This document shows positions 1 through 12,338 of a DNA stretch of 64,000 nt, piece by piece. The DNA is taken from positions 10,105,489 through 10,169,488 of the forward strand of contig OX467090.1 of the NCBI GenBank assembly GCA_950106755.1, given 5' to 3'. How positions within the stretch are numbered: the stretch's first letter is position 1; every line of letters begins with the position of its first letter. The DNA comes from Climacium dendroides (lineage: Eukaryota > Streptophyta > Bryopsida > Hypnales > Climaciaceae). Position numbers and translations under genes: made by a program. The notes beneath the pieces were generated by a model. It searched no databases. It was not told the origin of the DNA and saw only the letters and a list, made by a program, of their open reading frames with translations.

Positions 1-63
1 CTTAGTCATGTTTATATGAACTCTGCAGACAGTGGACTGAGTGGAGGTGAGGCTATTCATACA

Positions 64-963
64 TCAAATGGACCTGGCTCCAGGTGGTCCAGTCCTGTGC
101 TGCGCATGTCTGAGAATTTCCAGCAACTTCTTCGCCTTTCGTCGTGCTTTTGCAGTTCCAGTACTAGCCAGCTCCCCCAAGGCTCCACACAACCCCAGCT
201 TTGTAGCGTTGTACACATTGTTGGGATCATTCGAGCACAACTCCAGCAGGATGCAGGCCGCGTTTTCCCTATTCTGAGGGTTACTCTCTGCAACAAGGTC
301 GACAAGAATGGGCAAGGCGTTCACCCTACTGATCTCAGCCTGACCTTGGTAATGCAAAGCCAACAACGCAAGCGTTGAGAGCGCATGATCAATCAAGCCA
401 AGGCTCTTATCTGTCAAAAGGTGCACTAGATTCGGCACCACTCCAGCTTCCACTGCCTTGACCTTATTCTCCTTGCACAAGCAAAGGTCGAAGATTGCGT
501 TCATGGCGTCCAGCTTCCCATTTCGGGTGCCGTCGGCGAGGAGCTCCACAAGTGCAGGGATGGCATCTGTGGATCCTATGAGATCAGCATTGGAGCCTTT
601 TGCTGAAAGGTTGAACAAAGCTGCGGCTGCATTCGCTCTGGCTTCGTTGTCTCCAGTTTTGAGAACCTCCACTATGGGCTCCACGCCACCGGCGGAAATG
701 ATGCTGCTTTTGAGAGAAGCGGTGATGGAGAGGTTGAAGAGGAGCGTGACGGCGTGCTTCTTCAGTTCTGTGTCCTCGGAGTGACTCAAAATTTCAACTA
801 CGACTGGAATGACTCCTTGTTGAGCGATGTAGTCGCGGTTGATAGAGCTTTTCTTTGTGAGGGTACGCAAGCCCTGGATGGCGTCCTTCTGGCCGTTCAT
901 CTCGGAATGGGTTAAATGGGTCACCCAGATGTCCATCCTGCCTTTATCCTCCTCTGCTGGCAT
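64..963 (-). CDS. ARM-repeat protein, PUB-like ARM array without U-box
   Basis: A single uninterrupted frame encodes 299 aa. From about residue 25 it is a run of roughly six armadillo repeats of about 41 residues, with signatures such as AVTLLFNLS, NAAAALFNLS and AGVVPNLVHLL. It ends in a basic KARRKAKKLLEIL helix, as in the C-terminal half of plant U-box ARM proteins. No U-box or UND domain is encoded, so it is about half the length of a typical PUB-ARM protein. ARM arrays of this type bind partner proteins; a specific role cannot be read from the sequence. The start is the first ATG after a purine-rich stretch. The frame stays open a short way upstream (SSTTKET), so an upstream coding exon is possible. 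It is homologous to the ARM part of the kinase-ARM gene at 30225-33654, but lacks the intron found there at the AG-AIEPVVEVL junction. Confidence 0.85.
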   Translation of the reverse strand: MPAEEDKGRMDIWVTHLTHSEMNGQKDAIQGLRTLTKKSSINRDYIAQQGVIPVVVEILSHSEDTELKKHAVTLLFNLSITASLKSSIISAGGVEPIVEVLKTGDNEARANAAAALFNLSAKGSNADLIGSTDAIPALVELLADGTRNGKLDAMNAIFDLCLCKENKVKAVEAGVVPNLVHLLTDKSLGLIDHALSTLALLALHYQGQAEISRVNALPILVDLVAESNPQNRENAACILLELCSNDPNNVYNATKLGLCGALGELASTGTAKARRKAKKLLEILRHAQHRTGPPGARSI

Positions 964-3900
964 TGTCTCTTTCGTTGTACTGCTCTGTCTGCTATATTTT
1001 CCTTTCTCTTCTCCCTCCCCTACCTGAAGCCAAAAGCGTGCAGGAATGTCAGTTGAGAGTCTGTTGATTATGTTTTAAACAGAAAACGCAATAAATAGAG
1101 AAATCGAGATGCAACAACGGCAAAACCATCGACCAACACGAGCCAATAGCATCGCTAATCGATGTGTCTCAGCAGCTTAACTCCTGAATGATCGAGGACC
1201 AAGGATTCATGTTTTAAAATGAAAAAATTTGATTCATCATATTTTGAATATAATAGAATTCAGAAGGGACCAAATTCTATATCACCAGAATCAAAGAGAA
1301 CACTGCATGTGCTGATAAATAGTAAATAGAATTGGATGAAAGAAATTTCACGCATGACCTACTCAAACTGCTAACATAAAGATGAGCAAGCTTCACGATG
1401 TGTCTCAAGAGCTAAATCTACCTAGATTGTGATTTCTGACAGCATTTGCCTTAAAACTCTCCAAACGTAAACATTAAACCGCATGTCGAACTCATAGCCA
1501 TTTCATTTAGTATGCACTAGCACAATAAAATGAAGTGAACTCGTATAGAATACGTTTTGATCAACCAGTTCAAAAAGTAATCCTGGGGGGTTGCTGCACG
1601 TACCGATTCGGATCCAGAAATGGGACTACACATCGTGGCGATGGTCACGGGTGCAAAACTCACAGCAATATAAATATTTATAGCATTCACGTTCTCTTGA
1701 GGATATCCCTGCACGCAAATCAAACATAAGTAGTTGAGTAGGAAGCTCCTTATCATTTCAAAGAGTCAACTCTACGCACCAATAACTGCACCATTATGCA
1801 TCACCAAAGATACAGATGAATTCATTCTATATGTGACAAAGCAAAGTTTTAATATAATTTATATTTATTAAAGAAAGAACGATGTGACAACCGTCCTAGT
1901 CTGCGCAGACCACTTCCCAAAAGACATGCTAAGACACTAAAATAAGTACAGGAATCACTCTAATGCTACATTGAGCGTCTTTTATTTTTTCCATGTTTTT
2001 TTGGTTACGCATCCTATTTCACTTAGAGACGAGTGCTGCTCAGGTGACACCACCTCTCCTAATGTTCACCTCGGGTAGATTCTCTCCATAGAACATACAC
2101 GGGGTGCTCCTGAGCAGCACTCCATCTGGTACAAATAGAATGAATTCACATGGAGCGTACCCATGCCCTACTACGTACTTCATCAAAACCACTCCACCAT
2201 GACAAATAATCTCCTCTTTTTCAACAACCCTGCAATTTCAGCAAAATCAGTCTTCACATTACATGCACGGAAACCATACCTGAGTGAGTAACGAGCGTAA
2301 CAGTAACCTCTAATCTCCTCTTCTCCTCATCCCTGAATTGCAATAAGCAATGCTTCTTAGATCTCATCGAAGCAGGGAGAATAATGATAATGGCAACAAA
2401 ATGCTGATCTCTTTAGAGTGAGTATCACCGACACCCTTCGCATTCTCAATAGCTGGTCGATCCAGATCCTTGTTGCATGAGCTTCCTGTCACTCAATCGT
2501 CGCTCATACGAAACCTCCCGCATAACGTAAATTCTCCGTATTCGTAGCACAACGGTACCCTAATTCAAGAACCGTGCAAAAGCTCCAGATTCTCAAATAA
2601 AATCCCCACTTCTTGCGCTCAATTTCACACACTAGATATGCAACTTATTGGAGCCAATGCACACAATCGGAGTGATCCCTGAAGCGCCAATTTCATCTTC
2701 TGCATTCTCGGAAACTTTCTAGTAACGAGCTCACTACTCATCTTCAGATGATCCGTTGCTGAATCTGTGTTCCCTGTAGCCCAACAGTGCAAACCCTGTC
2801 AACACTTGAAGCGTGCCTCGAATTGAAACTGAACAGGAAGAGCGACTCATAGATTCTTTACCCTCGTCCTTCATTCTTTCACAGAGAAGTCTTAGTGTAC
2901 ACGGTGAATTAAAGACCTAGAAAGTGTTTCCCAAACAATCAGAGGCGCCAATTGACGAACAACAGAGAAAATGCACCCAAATCGAACATGACACAAAGCC
3001 TCCAATTGAGGAAAAATACGCGTCCACATAGACACTGCAACAATCAATCATCACACGACAATGCTAACGAAACTCTGACCTAGTGTAACCAGAAAGCTCT
3101 TCGCATATTCATTTCCTTTGGTATGCTTGAAAATCTTCAACAAAATGAATGTGCAACACCTAGTCAAAACTAGCGCACAGACGTCAAGATCCCTCTCCAA
3201 ACCTCCAAACCAAAAACAGAATTACAAAGCTCCTCTTCAACAAAGTCCCAAACACGCTCTTCTCCACCACCACCACCATCAATAACAACCACAACCTTCC
3301 CCCAAAACTCCACACAATGAAAAACTTCGCCCAACTTTCGTCTTCCCCCAAAAGAAAACGCTGAATTATCCGAAATTATTAGAAATTCGCTTCCGCGTCA
3401 CTCGCATTCATTGATGGTAAAAATTCGTGCGGGCGGGGGTATAGAAACCGCGTCTCACCATCGTGAGCTTTGAAATTGGTGACAACAGAAGAGGAGCTAG
3501 GATTGGACGGAGTAAAATGAGTAGCACAAGACCTTTGTAATAAGAATTTGGGAAGCGTTTGGAAGGTTGTTGCGTAATCGAGAACACAGTGAGATCTGGA
3601 GCTTGGTCGACAAGGAGAAGGGAATTGAAGGGACTGAAGAAGCCTTGCTGCCTTGGAAAGGCCGGACCCTTGCACTCAAGCCAAGGGCAACAGAGGGAAG
3701 AGCCGGGTTCCCCCTCCCCAAGAACGGGGGCGGGGGGGATCCATTTGCTGATGAGTGATGAGCGGGTTTCAATAATTCAAGTTCAAATCCACGGCCACTA
3801 TCAGTGGGCCTCGTGGGATGCCGCCGTCCATCTTTATCTTTTCGAATATTCGTTTTCTTTCTAGGGGTCGGTCTGCGTGCTGGCTTGCTGGTGGTGCACG

Positions 3901-3990
3901 TGTCCTGCGTCTAAATTTTTGGCTCTCTTTGACTAAAGCTGGCTTGATACTTGGACTTTCGGAGAGTGAATGACGTTTCTTCTTTTCATG
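964..3990 (-). promoter_or_regulatory. Probable 5' leader and promoter region of the ARM gene
   Basis: This stretch has no recognisable coding domain but is less AT-rich than the spacer beyond it, which suits a promoter and leader for the minus-strand gene at 64-963. Possible splice donors on the minus strand (CAGGTAGGG near 1020, CAGGTATGG near 2280) hint at leader introns. A CACGTG G-box core lies at 3897-3902. A 98-aa frame at 3379-3675 and the frames opposite it show no known motif and are not called as genes. Transcript start and leader exons are inference only. Confidence 0.35.
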
Positions 3991-3997
3991 GGAATTT

Positions 3998-4018
3998 AAA
4001 AAAAAAAAAAAAAAAAAA
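3998..4018. repeat. Poly(A) tract
   Basis: A run of about 20 A residues on the plus strand. No retroposon-like body or target-site duplication is evident next to it. Confidence 0.8.
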
Positions 4019-4186
4019 GTCTTTTGGAACACATATATAATATTTCATAACTAGAGAGTGAATTTCTTCAATTGGCATGGGATTTGAATTTTGGAGTTTT
4101 GGAAAGACAAAGAAACTACATTCTAGAAGTATTTTGGTCTTATTGTTGAATATCTTTTCACAAGTTGACTTTGACTTAGCCATGTT

Positions 4187-4369
4187 GAAGTGGCAATACC
4201 CTTAAAGCTAATTTTAACTTTATATCACCCACTTCAATTCATCATTAGAAGTGGCAATATCCTTAAAGCTAATTTTAACTTTATATCACCCACTTCAATT
4301 CATCATTAGAAGTGGCAATATCCTTAAAGCTAATTTTAACTTTGTATCACCCACTTCAATTCATCATTA
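4187..4369. repeat. Tandem repeat, three units of 61 bp
   Basis: Three near-identical 61-bp units start at 4187, 4248 and 4309, each beginning GAAGTGGCAATA and ending in TTCATCATTA. Only a few substitutions separate them, so the array is recent. Confidence 0.9.
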
Positions 4370-4482
4370 TGATCCATAAATAGTAAATTGACAAAAAAAA
4401 TTATCAATTTCTTTTGATTTCTTGTCATCCATTCCAATTCACCAAATTTATTCTATAAATAGTAAATTGACCACTTACAAGT

Positions 4483-4559
4483 GGAATGTAGGAATTAGTT
4501 GGAGTGAAATGTAGGAAGGAATGTAGGAATTAGTTGGAGTGAAATGTAGGAATTAGTTG
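4483..4559. repeat. Tandem repeat with 35-bp period
   Basis: Just over two copies of a 35-bp unit (GGAATGTAGGAATTAGTTGG and following bases), repeating from 4483 and 4518. Confidence 0.8.
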
Positions 4560-7500
4560 ATGAAATATGAATTATGCTTCAATTGATATAATGATTTTCT
4601 TACCTTTGATTTTTCTATCTTTACTTCAAGCACTTACAAAATACTTCTTTAGGAAGTTGCTATAATTGTTTTTGGATCTATTATGATTCTCATGAATGTA
4701 GTTATAATTCACTAAGTACTCCTTCCATCCCTAGTAGTGCCCAAAGTAGACCTTGCATTTTTTAAAGGCGTTTTTACTAGGTCATATCCAATTTTATTTA
4801 GGTTGCAATGAACCATGCAATGTTCTTCATTGATTGTAGTGATATAAAATTTTCACCCTTTTAAATTTATATTTTCCACAATATGATCAAAGAAATTGGT
4901 ATCAAACATTTTCATCAAAACTACAAACACTTCTTTAGGGTTGGAGGGAGCATTTAGCAAGTGAGAGAGGTAAGGTAACAGGCTTTGAAATTGCATAGGC
5001 TCTAAAACCATCCACATTCTGAAAATGTACACAATGTGTACATGTTGCTTTTCATAGCCTTCGTCAATGTACAAACACTATACATTTTAAGAGGTGAGCG
5101 ATTTTAGAGCCCTATGCCATTTCAACTTCAAAATTTTATAACTAATTCTGCAAAGCTCAAAAAAATATGAAACAACTTGGGTTAGCTGCCAATTCCACTT
5201 GTCTTTCAAGAAAAATTTACTGAAAATTATTTCAAAAAAGCTTCGCATGCCCAAAATTCAGTTTCAGCTCTTAGGTGGGTTCCCTGAATGCAAAAAGAGT
5301 ATGAGTGTCAATTAGGGCCACTGTGCAAACCTCGTCAAAAAAAAGTATTTTATTTCTTTTGGACCGTGAGAATTTGAAAGAATTGCAAGTGAAAAATTTT
5401 CAGTTGACTCCACATTTTCGGATCAGGGATTAAAAAATTGTAGGGATGTTTTCATGCTTGTCCCATCACTACGCAACTTCTTCCGTATTTGGAAATAAAA
5501 TATTTGCCAAACAAGATGAAGACTTTTTTGACAATGGCCTAAATTAGCCCTTTGATATCCAATCCTTTTTAAGGAAAGTGAAAGACACTTTCAAGTGCAT
5601 TTTGTCCATCTATGTTTTAAAATTTTCTTCACACGTGCATAAAATTCTTACCTCATAATATAAGGGTGTATACTTTCAAAATGGGCCAAAACTACTGAGA
5701 ACTTGAGCAATTTATTTGCTCATTTTTTTCCTTGAGATTAGATAGAGTGTAGTTGACATTGAAAGTGAGCACCGTGAAAAAATTGAGATTATTTGACTAT
5801 AAAGTTTCGTAGATATTTAAGTTTGAAGTTTTATTTGGGTCAATGGAATAAAAGGGCAGTGTACTTTGAAGGAGTGTATCTCAATGAGAATATTTTGAAA
5901 TGATGACCTTTTGTGCTCAATGAAAGGTAAAAGAGTTGAAAATGCTCATCTGAAATTTCACAACATTTTAGTCATTTTGCAAATTCTAGTGGAGCTTGCA
6001 ATGCACGGTAGTCACTGAACTAAGAATAGTGTTTGCAAGAAAAACAAGAATGGACACACTGTCTTGTCTTCTCCTTGAGCTCCATGGATCTTTCCTTTTT
6101 CAGGCGGGCATCAATTGCATTGGCTAGCTAACTTTTCAATCTATGCCCAAATTGAACCAAAAAACATGAACTGTGAACTTCACTATACGCTTTAACTTAA
6201 AAAAATTCCACAAGGCAAAATTTAACTTGGAATTTGATGAAACTCCTACCATTGGATTTATAATGCATTCTATTTTTTTAGAAATAATAATTATTAAAAA
6301 AACTCAAGGTTTCAAAACAGGTACATCAAAAAAGAAAGACAACAACCAAAAAAAGTCACTTGGGTCATTAGGAATTAACTAGCCTAAACCATTTCAGTTG
6401 ATAATCCTTCCCTAGATCCCTAAAAGAAAAATTAGTTGACAAAGAATCAATTGTTGGTTTAGAAGTTGCAATACTAGTGTGATTTGGTGAATAGGAAGTT
6501 GCAACATTGAGGGCTCTTGTCTAGGGTCCCCAATGTTTATTAGTAATGTTATAGTGAAAACAACTATTGGGATATAAATTTTTTTTTATTGTTTTCAAAA
6601 ATCAAAAGAAAGAGTTCTCTCTTTGTGCCAAAAGAAAAAGAAAAACAATGTCGAATATCCTATTCTTTTTATTGTCAATAATCAACCAACAATTTTGGAT
6701 GATTTGTGAAATCAACTTTAGTGACAAGCCAATAAAATTAATTGAAAGCCTTGATTGAGTTATTTTAAAAGTTTTGAAAGTCATTCCCTCTTCGGTCCTT
6801 AGTTTGTTTCTAATCCTAAATTACATTTGAATTTTTAATCGATTTATATATTTTGAGAAATGACAACAAGGCAAGATTGGATGCAATCTAATTACATTGG
6901 ATTGTCAAGGTTGTGTTTTGCAAGTGCATAGTGCACAAATGCACCTAAGTATGTAGGGGTTGTGATTGGCCATGGAATTTTCAAAGCATGTACAATTCAA
7001 AAATAGGGACACCTTTGCACAATGCACCCATGTAGTGTGTACCAACAACTACATCTCCTTCGATTGTTTTCTTTCAAAATTAAAGTTTAACTCCCTCTCA
7101 TTTAAAAAAGAAAAACAAAGCTTTTATTTTTGCACCACTTGAGGTGCAAATTTGTATTTGGACACCATAAGCACAAGTTATGAAAGCACAAAATGCCTTT
7201 ATAATCATGAGAAGCTCACATGTTGTAAAACCTCTAGAATTAACCCTTAAATGACATTTCATGTTTGGACTTGGTCAAATTTCATTAGATTTCTACATTA
7301 GGATACACATTTCAAAATTTTGATATTTCATGCATTTATTAATATATGTCTAAAATTTAATCTCATTTTTCATAATTAAAAATATCAAATTTAATTGAAT
7401 ATGATTTTTTAAAGAAATTCCTTTGTAAAAATCATAGAAATTGCATAAATGCTTAAAATTATATGAAATTTTTAAAAAGAATGAAAATAATAGTGACAAA

Positions 7501-8558
7501 CATCATGGTATAGTTGGTGTATTCTTTGAGCTCACACCAAGAGAATGTGAAGAAAATAATTTTTTTGCTCTTTGCTTCATTAGATTTTTTGCCTTTTGAA
7601 TCTTCTCAATTTAAAATTTTTACACTATTGATTTTGAATTACTAATTTTTTATGTTGAAGAATTGAATTGGAAAGTCTAGAAAAAAATTCCCAAAAAACC
7701 ACTTAATTTTCACTCATTAAAAAATTGTTAAGTAGAAATATTAGGTTCAAGATCGAACCAAAAAAACTAGATGGTTAATAGCTCTAAGATGGAATTGAAA
7801 CACAATAATTTATAGAAAATAAATTTAACCATGTCTAACAAATTTTTTTTAAATTTAAAAAATTGCATTCAAAAATGAATTATTTAAGTTATTTTTTCAA
7901 TAAAATGCGTACATTTCCCTAGAAAACAAGATTGTCCGCAACTTTCTCATCACTAGTCCAAATAAAATGAATCAAAGCTTCACATGTAGACAAAACATAA
8001 TCTTTGATAAGAAAAAAATAATCAATTTTTGTGATTTCTTGATGTTGTCCTTCAAACTGCTTTATGGGTAGCATAACTTTTACTCCCAAACACTGATTGA
8101 AATTCTAAAAAATAATAATATTCTTAGAAAAGTTAATATAATTTTCTTTCTTCAAAAAAAGTTTCAAAAAATTCCATCAAAAATTGAGGTCACACAAGCC
8201 TATCCAAAATCCCAGAAGTCTCCCTCAAGGACTTTAGAACTTTAGGAGTTAAAGTAGTCCTCACTTCAAAACATGTTGTTTACTTTTGATTTAGAAGTTC
8301 TAATTCAACATGAAGAAGTTTATTGGCATAGTTTAAAGTTAAAAAACACCTTCCAAATCCACTCAATTTGGACAAATCTTTTTTCTAAAACATATCCCAC
8401 ACCGTCCATTATAAATGCATGATTGTTGCAAAAAAAATATTAGAAAGGCCATTTCTACAATAGATTTAGTCAATTAAATTTTCATTTTTTCTATCAAAAT
8501 GTTTTTTTTATGAATAATTTTTTTTGGAGGAATTTTTTTAAGAAGGAGGAATGACATA
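4560..8558. other. Gene-free AT-rich spacer with an R2-family repeat
   Basis: No frame here has recognisable domains or gene-like composition. A segment at about 7900-8260 is clearly similar to the R2 dispersed repeat seen whole at 59465-60086: it shares the blocks about AACTTTCTCATCACTA, GAATCAAAGCTTC and TAGCATAACTTTTACTCC, and a terminus like CTTTAGGAGTTAA. Confidence 0.6.
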
Positions 8559-8583
8559 TTGCTATCCTGTACAGTACATTCAG

Positions 8584-8616
8584 ACAGGGTCAGGACAGGG
8601 TCAGGACAGGGTCAGG
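8584..8616. repeat. 11-bp minisatellite, three copies
   Basis: Three exact copies of ACAGGGTCAGG. Confidence 0.9.
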
Positions 8617-8740
8617 ACCAGGCCAATCCCATGTTCCAAATTTTCATTTTTTTTGGGTGGGGGGTGGGGGTCATAAGGCCCACAGGCATGACTCACTGTG
8701 GCTTTTCAAGTGAAGGCCATTTACGAGGATACAGACTCCT

Positions 8741-9639
8741 GTATAGTACAGTGGGGTACAGCTCAATTACGAATTCTTGCATTCACAGTGAAAAAAAAGT
8801 TCACTGCTGCCCACTTTGACGCCCTCCTGAGGGCTGAAAAATTAATATTTTCTCACGAATTTTTTTTTACAAGATCCTCTTTATGCTAATAACATATGTG
8901 CCAAATTTCAAGTCCAAAAAATTTATACAAAAAAAGATATTCAAACATGTACCAACATGTGTTGTTCAAAAAAAAATTTCACTAATATCAACTTTGACAC
9001 CCTCCCAAAAATTGAAAAAAAAAGTTTTGGCCTTGAAATTTTTGGTGTAAGATAAACTTAGTGAAACTAACTTATGTACAAAATTTCAAGTTCAAAAAAA
9101 TTTCCCACAAAGAGTAGTTCAACTTCTACCAACATGTGTAGTTATGAATTTTTTTTCCATAACAACACATGCTGGTAGATTTTGTGCCCTTGGGAGGGTG
9201 TCAAAGTTGGGCCATAGTGAAATTGTTTCTCATGGCTACACCTATCAATTGGTAGAAGTTGAACTACTCTTTGTGGGAAAAAATTTTGAACTTGAAATTT
9301 TGCACATTAGTTAGTTTCACTAAGTTTATCTTACACCAAAAATTTCAAGGCCAAAACTTTTTTTTTCAATTTTTGGGAGGGTGTCAAAGTTGGTATTAGT
9401 GAAAAAAAATTTTGAACAACACATGTTGGTACATGTTTGAATATCTTTTTTTGTATAAATTTTTTGGACTTGAAATTTGGCACATATGTTATTAGCATAA
9501 AGAGGATCTTGTAAAAAAAATTCATGAGAAAATATTAATTTTTCAGCCCTCGGGAGGGCGTCAAAGTGGGCAGCAGTGAACTTTTTTTTCACTGTGAATG
9601 CAAGAATTCGTAATTGAGCTGTACCCCACTGTACTGTAC
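8741..9639. mobile_element. Large inverted repeat (foldback-like element)
   Basis: Arms at about 8741-9130 and 9251-9639 are reverse complements over nearly 390 bp with few mismatches. For example, GAATTC at 8771 pairs with GAATTC ending at 9609, and GATAAACTTA at 9051 pairs with 9321-9330. The 120-bp centre contains a smaller hairpin (about 9126-9178). Each arm is itself made of two diverged units of about 185 bp, marked by CACTTTGACGCCCTCC and CAACTTTGACACCCTCC. There is no transposase frame; the frames present are mirror images of one another. No clear target-site duplication was seen, so the exact ends are uncertain. Confidence 0.85.
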
Positions 9640-9716
9640 GTGTAGCTTACATTTAAAGTTCAGTAGGTTTATTACACTTGCAAGAGGGACGTTTTTGGAC
9701 CATTTTTGGATCAGAT

Positions 9717-9783
9717 AATGCTCGAGAGCCTCGAGAGCATTATGAGCCTCGAGGGCATTATGGAGGTCTCGAGAGCATTAATG
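9717..9783. repeat. CTCGAGAGCATTA short repeat cluster
   Basis: Several imperfect direct and inverted copies of CTCGAGAGCATTATG lie within 67 bp, giving local hairpin potential. Confidence 0.75.
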
Positions 9784-10082
9784 CCAAGTCTAATCGTTCA
9801 TTACAATTGTCCGTATTTGTACTTTTTACAAATCGAAGGGTGTAGAAAGAGGGGCTACATTATGAGTCATAACATTTTTTTGACTATCCAAAGGAATGGC
9901 AACAAATCTGCTATAAAAATAGGGCTTGGGCATTATGGATCTCATTCTAGATTCATAATCTTACAATTGTTATCATGGCCGATGGACTAGAATCATAATC
10001 TATCGTAACATTGTGTTTACCATTGGGGGTGGGGAACCTTTTGCATCCTTGAAAAAGACACCCTTGTAATGAAAAAAATTGT

Positions 10083-10313
10083 CTTAACCCTTAAACAACG
10101 TCAAGGACGTTTTCAGTTGATGAATGACAAAGAATCTCTCCATGTAGGACAGAAGTGCAACTATTCATCCTCCCAATTTTGTGTGGAAAGGGAAGATCTT
10201 CTACAATAGCTTGTCTCCCAATGAATATTTTTTTCTTTTTTTTAAACCAACAATTCACATGGTACCCAAATAGATGATTTTCACATTTGACCGGCTTGTC
10301 ATTTATGGGTTAA
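10083..10313 (+). repeat. R1 dispersed repeat (MITE-like)
   Basis: About 230 bp, starting TTAACCCTTAAA and ending in TATGGGTTAA, with an internal block CAACTATTCATCCTC shared by every R1 copy in the window. Other copies are at 15511, 21818, 22040, 23697, 35001-35412 and a fragment near 63631. The inverted termini and small non-coding body suggest a MITE family. Confidence 0.7.
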
Positions 10314-12160
10314 TTATTGATTACTTCTCAATCAACCCAAATCCTAAAATTAGTTGATTATGAATGTTTTCAAAAGATTATTGCTAAAGCTACATGAAAT
10401 GAATGAAGTACATTAAAGTTTGTCGAAAAAATAATTTTTGTCTATTCTTCAACAATGCAACTAGTTGGTGGTCATCAGGTGCTTCATGATTATTGTACAA
10501 GGTTCTAAATGAGTTGACATAGGGATTGAATAACAAGTAAAACTTGCAAAAATAAAGATTTGATGTCTAAATTCTTTTTAATCCATAGTTTATTTATTCT
10601 TCCTTAAGATTCTTAGGAGTTAAAGGCGTGGTTAAAGAATCTCTACTTGAATATCTATAAATAGGAAACAAATTGAATGTGTGCATATTGAAATAAGAAT
10701 GTATGCAAGAGAACTTCAGAGTACTTTCTTTTGGAAGCATATAAAAATAATTGCATAAAATAGATACAAGAGAATGTAGATTTCAATTCAAAGTATCTTT
10801 TGCAATACTTTGGATTGTCCAAAGTATCACAAAAACAAAATATAGCAATAAAAAATGAATAGTTTTCAATCCCAAAATTTGTTGAAATTTGTTGGTGACA
10901 AAATTTACACAGTTTTCCAAGCCATCAACAAATTTTGAAGTAGAGACTATTTGATTTTTTACCTTGCAACAAAGTTATTTAGAGTTGTTTAAATCTACCA
11001 ATGTGAGGATTTAGTTTTTTTAGTGCCTGTTTTTATATAATTTAATATATCACTCTTTTGTGACAACACTTCATAACATTGTTAACTAGTCTAAATCATT
11101 ATCCCTTGGAGATTGGGGTAATCCCTCCTTACATCCTTAGGATTAGGGCTTTTAAGTTTGACTTTTGCAGTGCTAGATTGCACTCAAAAAATAAAGTCAG
11201 ACAAACCCCTTTCTCAAAAAATCAAGTAAAAACAGTCCAAGTTTGCTAGGTATTCGCTAATAAAGCAGTCCAAATGAAGTAGATCACGCCATTAGGTTTT
11301 TAAAAACCCAAACTTTGGCAACTAGAGGAATGAAGGTTATGCCTCGTGAGCACCACTTCACCACTAGTTGAGAGTGAATTTGGTTTAATCTACAAAGAAT
11401 CATTGACTAGCTAGGAAGTTGCAACACTAGTATCATTGGTTGGCTGAAAAGTTGTAGAGAATCATTGGCTGGTTGGAAAGTTACAACGTTGGAGGCTCCT
11501 ACTTTCTGGGGAACAAAAGAGTCCCCAACATTTGTTAATATTGTCATGTTTCAAAATATAATTTCACATGAATAAGAATATTTTTTTTACATTTTTTTAC
11601 ATTTTTGAAGACTAAATTTGAGTGAACATACTCTTATAATTATTGACAACATGGACACAAGCAAAAGCTTGTGAGAGTGAGTACGGCTTGCCTTTATGCG
11701 GGTCCATACCTCAGCGACAAAACTGTTAGGATATCAGTTGGTTTAAATTGGTGTACAGAAATATCATACAATGGAGCAGATTGTGAATATGAGGTGTGTG
11801 TTGATGTGTGAGATTTTTTTTAAGGTACATGGTTGTTGTTTTTCGTTGTTGACTCTTCAACCATTCCTTGTGTCCTTGCCGTGGATGGAGACGCAGGCTC
11901 GAGCCTCGAGGGGCATAAAACAGATATGATTGTGCAACGTGAGCACCAGATTGATTATTACAAGCGTTGGATGTAGCTCTTTTTTTTTTAAAAATAGGCC
12001 GGGGATGAACGCATGGGAAGTACTCACACCTAGTAAGCTAAGCATACTCATCTTTTCCCATGTTTTCGTTTCTCAAGATCGTGGCCGTGTTGTGCATCTC
12101 TTTCGGTTCACATGAGGTAGAATAACCCATTGTTGTTACTTCAGAAATTGTACATATTTA
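10314..12160. other. Gene-free AT-rich spacer
   Basis: No coding or RNA feature can be supported. The short frames (longest 64 aa near 11857-12051) have no known motif. Confidence 0.6.
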
Positions 12161-12338
12161 GGGTCTGTTTACACCCTAAAACTTTGGGGTGGAGCCCAAA
12201 GAAATGGAGTCTTTTGATTGAAAGATAGCTATGGTATCTAGTTTTGGGGTTTACACCAAATAGATACCACTTGGGTTGAACAAGGTACCACTTGTAGTCG
12301 TGGATTGGAGTCCAAGTTTTTTTGGTGTAAATTGGCCC
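12161..12338. mobile_element. Tourist-like (PIF/Harbinger-type) MITE
   Basis: A 178-bp non-coding element with imperfect 15-bp terminal inverted repeats (GGGTCTGTTTACACC at the left; the reverse complement of the right end is GGGCCAATTTACACC). It is flanked on both sides by TTA (12158-12160 and 12339-12341). A TTA duplication with GGG-initial inverted ends is the known hallmark of Tourist MITEs. Confidence 0.8.

Noticed and set aside
8559..9592. Frames of 63-88 aa in the large inverted repeat, such as those with KKFTAAHFDALLRAEKL
   Set aside because: The same peptide appears from both arms because the DNA is palindromic. There is no independent coding evidence.
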